Assembly: GCA_015057115.1 (NCBI GenBank)
Contig: SVEZ01000014.1
Coordinates: forward strand, 37,460 to 101,459
Length of the DNA: 64,000 nt
Direction: 5' to 3'
From: Lachnospiraceae bacterium
GTDB lineage: Bacteria > Bacillota > Clostridia > Lachnospirales > Lachnospiraceae
Shown here: positions 39,772-49,143 of the stretch, piece after piece
Position numbering within the stretch: position 1 is the stretch's first letter
How the letters are laid out: every line of letters starts with the position of its first letter
Program-made: the position numbers and the translations under genes
The notes under the pieces: generated by a model
Databases searched by the model: none
Told to the model about the DNA's origin: nothing
The model's input: the letters and a program-made list of their open reading frames with translations, nothing else

Positions 39772-39812
39772 ATCATAACACATGTAAAGACAGGTGTCTA
39801 TACACCTGTCTT
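39772..39812 (-). promoter_or_regulatory. Putative nadA promoter overlapped by an operator-like palindrome (candidate NiaR site)
   Basis: 11-bp perfect inverted repeat AAGACAGGTGT-ctat-ACACCTGTCTT (39787-39812). Minus-strand -35 TAGACA (39795-39800), 17-bp spacer, -10 TATGAT (39772-39777). Confidence 0.65.
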
Positions 39813-39817
39813 GTCTT

Positions 39818-42800
39818 TTAAAAATCAATCTGAAAATAGTAATCCAGCTGTGAAACCTCTTCCATATAGAGGTAGCTTCCATACACCCCTGTATCGCAGA
39901 AAAGTACGGTGTTCTCACCCGCCGGCATGATTCGATATCCATTGGAGGATACCACTTGCGACTGGCGCATAGGTTTTCCTCCAAATGAAATGTAATAGGC
40001 TTTTTTATCGATTCTCCTTAAATCATCCTTCAAAATCCCCTGGGCTTTCAAGGTCTCTTTTTTCCCGAAATCGAAATAAACCCAGCCCCGTTTTCGCGGC
40101 GTATCCTCTAACTGCCTTGGTTCCTTCACCGCCTCTTTTAAAAGCAGACTGCCTTTGGAATCGAAAAACTGTACCGCGCCATTTGCTTTTTCCACAACAA
40201 CCACAATTCTTCCGGTTTCCATTACCACCCGGGAAGGCTCCTGTCGAACCCTTAACTTCGCCTTGGATTCCCGGAAAAAATGTCCCTCATTTTGAATCTC
40301 CTGCATGGAACCCCGAACGAATACCACTCGAACGCAATCGGCGGAAACCACCTGAACCCGGAGTCTTCCATATGCGGAAATAAAATCCACATAATCTTTC
40401 CCCGGCTGTACCATCCGCACCGCCTGACTTACTTTCGTATGTCCCTGGGGCACTAATGCGCTTGCCTGTGGCATAGAGAAGAATTCATAAGGTGAAGGAT
40501 TTATTGGTGCCGGTGTCGTATCTCCCACAGGCTTCATTTTGTCCCCAACCTGTCCCGGCATCGGCTTTCGCGCCGCCGGTGGTATCGGTGCCTCAGCAAC
40601 TGCCGGTTTCTTTGGTCGTAATACCGCTTTTTCTTCCTTGGGCTTCAAGTCATCGGTGCGTACATGCCGCGGACCGATATAGCCACGCAACTCCCGCTCT
40701 TTTACATTATCTGCCACATCCTGCTTAAGCTGCTCTTTTTTCGTGATTTCAGGCTTTGCAAATACCTTTTTCCGGCTTCCTGTTTCTGTATGGAAGCTCT
40801 TGTTGCTCATATCCGCCTTGGTTGCTATAATCTTGCTTAAATTACCGTCATGCACAATGCAAAGTTCATGCAGCGCTCTGGTAGCCGCCACATACAGAAG
40901 CTTTACATTGCCATCTGTAAGGGGATAGGATTCTTTAGTAGGGCAGTATAATACAACTCCGTCAAATTCCAGACCCTTTGTATAAAAGATGGGAAGCACC
41001 ATTACACCGGTTTGGAACTCCATGGTTTCGTAATCTCCCTGCACCAGCTCCACTTCCTTGCCTAAATCTTTCTGTACATCTAAGGCTTCTTCTTCCGTTT
41101 TACAAATTACAGCGATACTGGAAAGCCCATCCTTTTGCCACTGGCGAATCACTTCTGCCATAGTAAAAAGAACCTTGTCTTCACCTTTACACTCCCGAAT
41201 GCTCACTGGATTCCCATGACGGAGCACCGGCTGCGCCGGATATATTTCAAAACTGCCATGCCCCAGAATATTTCCTGCAAACTCTGAAATCTCCACCGTA
41301 TTTCGGTAGCTTTTCCGCAAAGTTTCAAAGCAGTCATAATCTCCGGTTAAAAACAATCGCCGCACGCCGTCCCAATCATTCAATCCATATCCCTCATGAA
41401 TGTTTTGCGACACATCTCCCATTATGGTGTAAGTACAATCTCTAAGGCAAAAATGCATTACCTCATACACCAGCATTCCGAAATCCTGAGCCTCATCTAT
41501 TACCACGTGACTGGCCTCACGAATCGGATCCGTCTCCTTAATCCGCCGGTAAAGATAAGCCAGGGATGCCAGATCATACACATCAAAGGTATCCGTTGGA
41601 ATCTCTACTTTCTCCCCCTTTGCCTGCTGTGCTTCCAGAAACTGACGATACAAGCCGTATACAGAAACCTTATCCAGTCCCTTCCCGTAATAAGTTCCGT
41701 ATTTTCTCAGTAAACTATCCCGCTCCTTTTGTGGGAAGGAGTGGTTTTTGCCTTGCATTTCAATCTCCAGGGCGGCCACCAGCCGATCATTTAAGGTCTG
41801 GGCTTTTTCCGCCACAGACATTCTCTTATTCTCTTTCAGAATGTGGGTTAAAAGCGCCGGGCTCATCAGCTGTCCGTCTGTCTTTTCCAAAATCACCGTT
41901 CCACTTCCGAAATAATCGGTTTCAAAATCTTTGCAAAACGCAGCAAGGTCATCAAACCACTTCTGGGTTCCCTTTTTCCACGCAGTTTGAGAGGCTTTGT
42001 CCAAGGTCTTAACCTTATATTTGTTCTTATCCCAGTCTTCATACAGAAGCCGCACCATCAGCTGCTCCATGGTCATTTGTGCCACGCCGTAAACATCCAG
42101 GTCCGGCAGTACGCTGGTAATATAGTTAAGCAGTATTCTGTTGCTTCCGATAATGTAAAAATCCTGCGGGCGAAAATCCTCCTCATAGTTGTACAATATA
42201 TAGGAAATCCGGTGCATAGCCACCGTGGTTTTTCCGGATCCCGCCACTCCCTGTACCAGAATATTCAATCGCGGCGATTTTCGGATAATCTCGTTCTGCT
42301 CCTGTTGAATGGTTGCAATAATCTCACCCAATACCGCTTTTTTATTCTGAGACAGATATTTGGTCAAAAGCTCGTCCGTAGCCACCACATCCGAGTCGTA
42401 GAAATTAATAAGCGTATCATCCTTAATTTCGTAAGTACGTTTCCGCAAAAGATCAATCTCCCGCTCTCCGTCCCGGTTCACCTGATATCGCACTCTTCCC
42501 AAATTGCCATCATAATAAGTGCTGGCAATGGGGGCTCTCCAATCAATAACCACCGGTTCGGAAGTTCCTTTGGCAATCCCCACTCTTCCAATGTAGTAAC
42601 TTTCCTCCTTGCCCCCCGGCTCAGAAAAAATAATCCGTCCAAAGTAAGGCTTTTTCCTTGCTCTCTCCCGCCGGCTCAAATCCCGCAGGGTTTCCTGATA
42701 CTGGGCTTCCGCCGTGTTAAAAAGCACCAGGGTTTCCTTGTCACTGACTTCGTAATTCTGCCAGATATCTTCCATATCTTCTTTCAACCGCTCCAGAAAA

Positions 42801-42883
42801 CCCTGTGTTCGTACCAAATTCTCCTCTGCAACGGAAAGTACCTCTTTCAGATTCTGTTCTTCTGCTTTTTTACTAATATTCAT
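39818..42883 (-). CDS. HelD-like UvrD-family helicase (RNA polymerase-associated type) with GH31-N-like C-terminal extension
   Basis: VIDWRAPIASTYYDG, Walker A VQGVAGSGKTTVAMHR, VIDEAQDFGMLVY, YVAATRALHEL. Residues about 830-1021 form an extra beta-rich domain after a Pro-rich linker. Confidence 0.85.
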   Translation of the reverse strand: MNISKKAEEQNLKEVLSVAEENLVRTQGFLERLKEDMEDIWQNYEVSDKETLVLFNTAEAQYQETLRDLSRRERARKKPYFGRIIFSEPGGKEESYYIGRVGIAKGTSEPVVIDWRAPIASTYYDGNLGRVRYQVNRDGEREIDLLRKRTYEIKDDTLINFYDSDVVATDELLTKYLSQNKKAVLGEIIATIQQEQNEIIRKSPRLNILVQGVAGSGKTTVAMHRISYILYNYEEDFRPQDFYIIGSNRILLNYITSVLPDLDVYGVAQMTMEQLMVRLLYEDWDKNKYKVKTLDKASQTAWKKGTQKWFDDLAAFCKDFETDYFGSGTVILEKTDGQLMSPALLTHILKENKRMSVAEKAQTLNDRLVAALEIEMQGKNHSFPQKERDSLLRKYGTYYGKGLDKVSVYGLYRQFLEAQQAKGEKVEIPTDTFDVYDLASLAYLYRRIKETDPIREASHVVIDEAQDFGMLVYEVMHFCLRDCTYTIMGDVSQNIHEGYGLNDWDGVRRLFLTGDYDCFETLRKSYRNTVEISEFAGNILGHGSFEIYPAQPVLRHGNPVSIRECKGEDKVLFTMAEVIRQWQKDGLSSIAVICKTEEEALDVQKDLGKEVELVQGDYETMEFQTGVMVLPIFYTKGLEFDGVVLYCPTKESYPLTDGNVKLLYVAATRALHELCIVHDGNLSKIIATKADMSNKSFHTETGSRKKVFAKPEITKKEQLKQDVADNVKERELRGYIGPRHVRTDDLKPKEEKAVLRPKKPAVAEAPIPPAARKPMPGQVGDKMKPVGDTTPAPINPSPYEFFSMPQASALVPQGHTKVSQAVRMVQPGKDYVDFISAYGRLRVQVVSADCVRVVFVRGSMQEIQNEGHFFRESKAKLRVRQEPSRVVMETGRIVVVVEKANGAVQFFDSKGSLLLKEAVKEPRQLEDTPRKRGWVYFDFGKKETLKAQGILKDDLRRIDKKAYYISFGGKPMRQSQVVSSNGYRIMPAGENTVLFCDTGVYGSYLYMEEVSQLDYYFQIDF

Positions 42884-43169
42884 AGCTCTCCTTTCCCATA
42901 CCTATCACCTTGTTTCTATCTCATTCTACAAAAAAAATCCAAAAAGATATAGACTTTTATTTTCATTTATAGTATGATGGATAATGAACTGTGTCCTAAT
43001 GAAAAAACAGTTATTATTATCTTTAGGGGATTACTCCCCATCATAGATGCGTCATGCGTCTCTAATTTATTTTTCAGTATAATGTGTCTGACATTTCAGG
43101 GGCATTCGTAAATGTAAGGTTTCCTTACACAAGTCAAAAATTATAATTCGTAAGAAAAGGAGAAGGTTA

Positions 43170-44288
43170 ATGGAAAATTGTAACTATTTTTTTGCGTCCG
43201 AAGAGGATATCTATCGTTATTTTGAAAATAATCCAAGAGAAAGCGCCATATTAAATGCCATGCATGCCCCTTGGAAGCAACGGCTTTTGGATTATATGAC
43301 AGGAAAGAAAACATTACCGTTTACATATGATCCCTTTTTCAAATTGGTATTTAATCCAGACAGGAATCCGGAACGCCTTTCCGGGTTTCTAAGTTCCATA
43401 CTGGGGCGAAAGGTTCATGTCATGGACATTTTACCGGTGGAGCACACATTACACGATGGCAACAGTCTGGTAATTATGGATTTGCTGGTGCGCTTGGATG
43501 ATGGTTCTCGTGCCAATGTAGAAATCCAAAAATATGGTTCTGCCTTTCCGGCGCAGCGTATGAGCTGCTATTCCGCAGATTCGCTAATGCAGGAGTATGA
43601 ACGGGCAAAAGCGCGTATGAAGGGCACCAGCTTTGATTATCGAAATGTCAACAAAGTCTACACCATTGTGCTATACGAAAATTCGCCGACAGAGTATGCC
43701 GTTGCTCTTGAAAAAGGGGAATATCTCCACCACGGCAAAATTTGTTTCGACACCAGCATTGAACCGGATATGCTGTTAGAATACTATATCATCAGTCTTG
43801 ATATTTTTAAAAGCACCGATTATACTAAGAGCAAGAGTGAATTAAACGGTTGGCTACTTTTCTTAACAACGGAAGATATAACAGACGTGGACGCTGTCGT
43901 TTCTACATATCCGTGGTTGCACGAAATCTATAAGGATGTGGCCAATTATATACGGAATCCGAAGGAGGTTTTGGTTATGTGGTCGAAAACTTTACAGGAA
44001 CTGGATAAAGGAGCTGTCAATTTATATTGGGATCAGTTACACGAGCAGATAAAGGAGCAGGAAGCTGCTTTGAAGAAAAATGAAGCCGCCTTAGAACAAA
44101 GCAACGCCGCCTTAGAACAAAGCAATGCCGCCTTAGAACAAAGCAATGCCGCCTTGGAACAAAGCAATGCCGCCTTGGAACAAAGCAATGCCGCCTTGGA
44201 ACAAAGCAATGCCGCCTTGGAACAAAAGGATGCGGAAATAGCTCGTTTAAAAGCTCAACTTTCGGAGTACGAAAAACACAATCAATAG
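43170..44288 (+). CDS. Rpn family / PD-(D/E)XK nuclease-transposase-like protein with C-terminal coiled-coil repeats
   Basis: LPFTYDPFFKLVFNPDRNPERLSGFLSSIL...LLVRLDDGSRANVEIQKYGSAFPAQRMSCYSADSL; C-terminal (AALEQSN)6. Confidence 0.85.
   Translation: MENCNYFFASEEDIYRYFENNPRESAILNAMHAPWKQRLLDYMTGKKTLPFTYDPFFKLVFNPDRNPERLSGFLSSILGRKVHVMDILPVEHTLHDGNSLVIMDLLVRLDDGSRANVEIQKYGSAFPAQRMSCYSADSLMQEYERAKARMKGTSFDYRNVNKVYTIVLYENSPTEYAVALEKGEYLHHGKICFDTSIEPDMLLEYYIISLDIFKSTDYTKSKSELNGWLLFLTTEDITDVDAVVSTYPWLHEIYKDVANYIRNPKEVLVMWSKTLQELDKGAVNLYWDQLHEQIKEQEAALKKNEAALEQSNAALEQSNAALEQSNAALEQSNAALEQSNAALEQSNAALEQKDAEIARLKAQLSEYEKHNQ
44064..44231 (+). repeat. 21-bp in-frame tandem repeat array encoding AALEQSN heptads
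   Basis: Unit GCCGCCTTRGAACAAAGCAAY at 44085, 44106, 44127, 44148, 44169 and 44190, with degenerate flanking units at 44064 and 44211. Confidence 0.95.
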
Positions 44289-44299
44289 CACAATAATCA

Positions 44300-44330
44300 A
44301 ACCCCAGGTTTACACTGACAACCTGGGGTT
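44300..44330. terminator. Bidirectional terminator
   Basis: AACCCCAGGTT...AACCTGGGGTT between convergent genes, followed by TTCTTT. Confidence 0.85.
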
Positions 44331-44337
44331 TTCTTTA

Positions 44338-45846
44338 CTATTTTGCACGGGCACCGTTTTTTTCTTTTGGTTTTGGTTCCCGATGGATGTGCATCCGTCG
44401 TTCAAACATTTCCTTCCACATGGTAGGATAAAACAGAATCAATAACGGGAACAACTCCAAACGTCCCGCCAACATATCGAACATCAACACATACTTGGAT
44501 GGTGTAGAGAAAAAGCCAAAGTTTCTGGCCGGTCCTACCAATTCCAATCCCGGTCCGATATTGTTAATGGTTGCCGCCACCGCTGTAAAACTGGTGGTCA
44601 TATCCCGGCCTTCTAAGGAAAGCAGGAATACAGATGCTACAAACACCAATACAAAGGTGATGAAGTAGACGTTTACGGAACGGGCAACACCGTGTTCCAC
44701 CGGCTTCCCATCCATCTTAATCTTCATAATACTCTTAGGATGAATATAGGACATTAATTCCCGTTTCACACTCTTAATCAGCATAATAAAACGACTGACC
44801 TTAATACCACCGCCGGTACTTCCGGCACAAGCACCGATAAACATCAACAGCACGATTACCGTCTTACTGGTCATGGACCACTGGTCAAAATCCGCTGTAG
44901 AAAAACCGGTTGTGGTAATAATGGATGCCACCTGAAAGGCCGCATGCTTCAGTCCTTCCGGCAGACTATGATAAATTGCCCTGGTATCCGGCAGGATAAT
45001 GGCCACACCCACTAAAATCGTTAAAAAGTAATAGCGCACCTCTTCCATGGAAACTGCCTTCTTAAACTCTGCAAACAATAGAAAATAAAAGGCATTAAAG
45101 TTCACTCCGAAGAGGATCATGAAAATTGTCACCACCCACTGCAGATAACTGTTATAGCTGGCAAAACTGTCGTTTAAAATACCGAATCCTCCGGTTCCAG
45201 CAGTACCAAAGCTACTGCAAATCGCATCAAACACAGGCATTCGTCCCGCTAACAATAGCACCAGTTCCAGCACTGTCAGCGCTACGTAAATCACGTATAA
45301 AATCCTGGCAGTCTGATGCACCTTTGGCACCAGTTTACCAACAGAAGGGCCGGGGCTTTCCGCACGCATCAAATTGATGGGGGATCCACCGTTTAAAGGT
45401 ACTACTGCCAATAAGAAGACCAATACACCCATACCACCAATCCAGTGAGTGAAGCTTCGCCAGAACAAAGCGCAATGACTTAAAGCTTCCACATTTCCCA
45501 AAATACTGGCTCCTGTTGTGGTAAAACCGGATATGGTTTCAAAAAGGGCATCTGCAAAACCCGGAATTTCTCCCGACAAATAAAAGGGCAGACACCCAAA
45601 CACACTCATTAAAATCCAGCTTAATGCTGTAACAACGCATCCTTCCTTCAGGTAAAACACATTGGTCTTGGGTTTTCTTAAAGAAAGCAGACAGCCCAAG
45701 CAAAAACAGACTGTCAACACGCCCATATAATAAATACCCTGATCTTCCCTGTAGATTAACGCCACAACACAGGGCAGAGCTAATAACAGGGCCTCTATAC
45801 GAAGCACACGTCCCAAAATGAAACGTATCATGGCACTATTCATCAT
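44338..45846 (-). CDS. trkH: Trk-type potassium uptake membrane subunit
   Basis: ISGFTTTGASIL, GGMGVLVF, TIFMILFGVNFNAFYFL, STGGGIKVSR. Confidence 0.93.
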   Translation of the reverse strand: MMNSAMIRFILGRVLRIEALLLALPCVVALIYREDQGIYYMGVLTVCFCLGCLLSLRKPKTNVFYLKEGCVVTALSWILMSVFGCLPFYLSGEIPGFADALFETISGFTTTGASILGNVEALSHCALFWRSFTHWIGGMGVLVFLLAVVPLNGGSPINLMRAESPGPSVGKLVPKVHQTARILYVIYVALTVLELVLLLAGRMPVFDAICSSFGTAGTGGFGILNDSFASYNSYLQWVVTIFMILFGVNFNAFYFLLFAEFKKAVSMEEVRYYFLTILVGVAIILPDTRAIYHSLPEGLKHAAFQVASIITTTGFSTADFDQWSMTSKTVIVLLMFIGACAGSTGGGIKVSRFIMLIKSVKRELMSYIHPKSIMKIKMDGKPVEHGVARSVNVYFITFVLVFVASVFLLSLEGRDMTTSFTAVAATINNIGPGLELVGPARNFGFFSTPSKYVLMFDMLAGRLELFPLLILFYPTMWKEMFERRMHIHREPKPKEKNGARAK

Positions 45847-47245
45847 TTTCCTCCAAAATATCGCAAATATCGGAAAAACCTCTATGGGTTGTAACGATCA
45901 TAACCGTATCTCCCGCCTGAATGCAGTCGCTACCGGAAGGAATAATAATCTGACCGTTATGGTTGATAAAGGATACCAGTACGTTACTCTTAATATCCAA
46001 ATCCCGTAACGGAATGTTCTCCACCGGAGAGCCTTCATCCACCAAAAATTCAATGGCTTCAACCCTGCCTTCATACATATGGGTCAAGGTTTCCACGCTC
46101 AAAATATCTTTTGAATTCAGACGTGCACGCACGTAAGCCAAAATGGATTCGGATGCAATCTGATTCGGATAAACCACACTTCCAAGAGTAAGGTCATTTA
46201 AAACCTCCTTAAAGTTGATGCGGTTAATCTTGGTGATAACCTTGGCGTTGGCCTTTGATACTGTACGGGCATGAAGTGTCAATAACACATTCACCTCATC
46301 AATTCCCGTCAGTGCCACGAAGGATTCCACATATTCTATGCCTTCCTCCTTCAAAAGCTCCTGGTCAATTCCGTCACCATTAATAATAATTGCCTCCGGA
46401 AGCAAAACGCTTAATTCCTCGCAACGCTTCTTGTTGGCTTCTATAATCTTCACGTCAATACCCAGTGTTAACAGATGACGCGCCAAATAAAAGGCACCCT
46501 TTCCACCGCCGATAATCAGGCAGTCTTTCACCCGGTTGGTCTTAACGCCAATCTCTTTCAAAAATGGGGAAACGCTCTTACGTCCGGTTACAAAAGAAAC
46601 CAGATCTCCTTCCTTCAGGCAGAAATCTCCACCCGGGATAAATACTTCCTGACCGCGTTCCACACCGCAGATTAAAACCTTGTTCATAAGACCGGAAGCC
46701 GCCTGGGCAATGGTCTTATCACACAGCATACTGTCCTTCGGAATCATGAATTTCACCATATCCGCCTGACCGTGTGCAAAAGAATCCACCTGCAGTGCTG
46801 TTGGCAAATACAGAATACGTGCCATATCTACCGCAGCTTCCAATTCCGGGTTGATAATCAACGCCAGACCCAGCTTCTCACGTAAGTAGCTGACTTCATG
46901 GCTGTAATCCGGTGTCCGGACTCTGGCAATAGCTGCACAGTCTCCCACCTGTTTCGCAATGGTACAGCAAAGCAGATTCAATTCATCAGATGCCGTTACC
47001 GCAATAAAAAGATCCGCATCTTTGATACCGGCTTCCACCTGAGTAGTGTAGCTGGCTCCGTTACCGCAAATTCCAAGAACGTCATTGAAATTCGCCACGC
47101 TGCTGACCTTCTGCGCATTACTGTCTATAATTGTAACATCGTGTCCCTCCTTGCTGAGCTGCTCCACCAGGGTCATACCTACCTTACCGCAGCCCACAAT
47201 GATGATACGAAGTCCGTTTTTCTTCAATCCGAGCCTTGAAAACAT
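45836..47245 (-). CDS. trkA: Trk system potassium transporter, NAD-binding subunit
   Basis: LRIIIVGCGKVGMTLVEQLSKEGHDVTIID; start ATG 47245 with AGGAGGAAGAGTG. The track start at 47395 is too early. Confidence 0.93.
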   Translation of the reverse strand: MFSRLGLKKNGLRIIIVGCGKVGMTLVEQLSKEGHDVTIIDSNAQKVSSVANFNDVLGICGNGASYTTQVEAGIKDADLFIAVTASDELNLLCCTIAKQVGDCAAIARVRTPDYSHEVSYLREKLGLALIINPELEAAVDMARILYLPTALQVDSFAHGQADMVKFMIPKDSMLCDKTIAQAASGLMNKVLICGVERGQEVFIPGGDFCLKEGDLVSFVTGRKSVSPFLKEIGVKTNRVKDCLIIGGGKGAFYLARHLLTLGIDVKIIEANKKRCEELSVLLPEAIIINGDGIDQELLKEEGIEYVESFVALTGIDEVNVLLTLHARTVSKANAKVITKINRINFKEVLNDLTLGSVVYPNQIASESILAYVRARLNSKDILSVETLTHMYEGRVEAIEFLVDEGSPVENIPLRDLDIKSNVLVSFINHNGQIIIPSGSDCIQAGDTVMIVTTHRGFSDICDILEENDE

Positions 47246-47371
47246 CACTCTTCCTCCTACTATAACAGCATATACTATAGCACTTTTTTTCCAAATAGAA
47301 AAGTACAAGATATTGAATTCTTTATGTTTTTTCTCTACCCTATATGGTATACTTACTGATAGTGATACTGC

Positions 47372-47504
47372 GTGTGGATTGCATATACCCGTCATGGACG
47401 CTTGCGCTCAGCTTCCGACGTAACGGTACGTAAGACACCGCTTACGCGCTGCCTAAGTACCGACGTCTCCAGATGCCATGACTCGGTATATGCAATCCGC
47501 ACAC
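47372..47504. repeat. Structured intergenic inverted-repeat element B
   Basis: Arms GTGTGGATTGCATATACC (47372-47389) / GGTATATGCAATCCGCACAC (47485-47504); GTCATGG/CCATGAC; core CGGTACGTAA (47424-47433) / CTAAGTACCG (47453-47462). Confidence 0.85.
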
Positions 47505-47538
47505 CCTATGAATATCGGCAACGTTGAAGATAAGGTTT

Positions 47539-47661
47539 GCGAAACTGCTCTGTGGCCTACGCCACATGCTCAGTTGACATAAAAATGGTTCCCGCAAGCA
47601 AGCTTCCAGGAACCATTTCTATGCCAACTCCTCTGCAACCGTGGTGGCAGGGGAGTTTCGC
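47539..47661. repeat. Structured intergenic inverted-repeat element E (diverged member)
   Basis: Arms GCGAAACT/AGTTTCGC; side hairpin TGTGGC-ctac-GCCACA; core GTTGACATAA (47573-47582) / CTATGCCAAC (47619-47628); apical AAATGGTTCC/GGAACCATTT. Confidence 0.7.
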
Positions 47662-47708
47662 CGACAAGTAGCTCAATAACAATATATGATACAAGGAGAA
47701 GGGAAATT

Positions 47709-48920
47709 ATGAACAAACCAAAAATCGTCGTCTTGGAGCGAAACAGCGTAGGCCCCGACATTCCGGTGGACTACAACGAGTTGGGGGAAGTCACCTATTA
47801 TGAGAACACGGTAACTGTGGAAGAAGTACAAGAACGGGTAAAGGATGCAGATATTATTATTTGCAACAAAGCCCCCATGAACGAGGCCTCCCTAAAGGAT
47901 GCCTCGAATGTGAGATTCATTACCGTGTTTGCCACGGGTTATGACAATGTGGATCTTGCCTACTGCAACAAACGGGGTATACTGGTGGCAAATGTGGTGG
48001 ACTATGCTACAGCCATGGTGGCACAGCATACTTTTGCCCTGGCATTAAGCCTCTATGAAAAGCTTCCTCATTACGACAACTACGTAAAAAGCGGAGAATA
48101 CGGAAATCAGCGTCGTTTTTCCAACTTTGACGTACCATTTTATGAATTTGAGGGAAAAACCTGGGGCATCATCGGTATGGGAAATATCGGAAGGCGGGTT
48201 GCTAAAATTGCCACTGCTTTCGGCGCAAAAGTAATCTTTTATTCCGTCACGGGAAAAAGTACCGTTACCGATTATCCCCAGGTGGATTTTGACACCTTAT
48301 TAAAAGAAAGCGATATTTTATCCCTCCACTGCCCACTAAGTGATTTAACCCGGAATCTCATTAACTATGATACCATGTGCAAAATGAAAAATTCCGCACT
48401 TTTAATTAATGTGGCCCGAGGGCCGGTAGTCAACAATGCGGATCTTGCCCGTGCTTTAAACGAAGGAATTCTTTCCGGCGCCGGATTGGACGTTTTGGAA
48501 AAAGAACCCATTGCTCCGGAGAATCCTTTGGGACAGATTAAAGATTCCAACAAGCTTATTATCACACCGCACCTTGCCTGGGCAAGTGTGGAAGCCAGAG
48601 TTCGCTGTGTGGAAGAAGTTCGGGAAAATGTCAAAGCCTTCCTGAATGGCGAAGAACGCAATATCGTGAATCCGAAGCCGGAAACAGGCTCCAGATTTTT
48701 TGAAAACAAAGCATGCCAGTACTATCCCTGTCATACCGGGTTAAAAGATTTCAACTGCCTGTTCTGCTATTGCCCTATGTATCGACTTCCGGATTGTCTC
48801 GGCAATCCTAACTACATAGAACGAGGGGACAAACGCATTAAGGACTGCAGCAACTGCAACTATCCACATAATCCGTCCCACTACGATGCGATTATGAACA
48901 AACTCCGGGAAACCATCTAA
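47709..48920 (+). CDS. D-2-hydroxyacid dehydrogenase fused to a C-terminal Cys-rich small domain
   Basis: GMGNIGRRVAKIATAFGAKVIFYS; C-terminal CQYYPCHTGLKDFNCLFCYCPMYRLPDCLGNPNYIERGDKRIKDCSNCNYPHNPSHYD. Confidence 0.9.
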   Translation: MNKPKIVVLERNSVGPDIPVDYNELGEVTYYENTVTVEEVQERVKDADIIICNKAPMNEASLKDASNVRFITVFATGYDNVDLAYCNKRGILVANVVDYATAMVAQHTFALALSLYEKLPHYDNYVKSGEYGNQRRFSNFDVPFYEFEGKTWGIIGMGNIGRRVAKIATAFGAKVIFYSVTGKSTVTDYPQVDFDTLLKESDILSLHCPLSDLTRNLINYDTMCKMKNSALLINVARGPVVNNADLARALNEGILSGAGLDVLEKEPIAPENPLGQIKDSNKLIITPHLAWASVEARVRCVEEVRENVKAFLNGEERNIVNPKPETGSRFFENKACQYYPCHTGLKDFNCLFCYCPMYRLPDCLGNPNYIERGDKRIKDCSNCNYPHNPSHYDAIMNKLRETI

Positions 48921-48981
48921 TCCCCCACGCTCAGAGCATTTTGGCTAACCAGACACTTCTTTTGACAATACATAAATTGCA

Positions 48982-49129
48982 AAACGCAACTCATACTATT
49001 CCCCGCATGGCATCTGAGTCCGTCGGTACTTAGCCGGCGAGGCGGTGGCAGCCGTCCTCGCCGGGTTATGTACCGTTACGAACGAAGCTGAGCGAAAGCG
49101 CCCATGCGTGAATGGTATGAGTTGCGTTT
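48982..49129. repeat. Structured intergenic inverted-repeat element C (core in the minus orientation)
   Basis: 15-bp perfect arms AAACGCAACTCATAC (48982-48996) / GTATGAGTTGCGTTT (49115-49129); core CGGTACTTAG (49024-49033) / TTATGTACCG (49066-49075). Confidence 0.85.
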
Positions 49130-49143
49130 ACGTAAGTTATTCT

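Noticed and set aside
36210-39812. Riboswitch upstream of the NAD operon
   Set aside because: The leader is short and dominated by one palindrome overlapping the promoter, which fits an operator better than an RNA aptamer.
41987-42952. 321-aa antisense ORF over the HelD-like gene
   Set aside because: Antisense to a strongly supported gene; His/Leu-rich composition typical of shadow ORFs.
44064-44231. Possible CRISPR array
   Set aside because: Units are contiguous 21-bp in-frame coding repeats without spacers.
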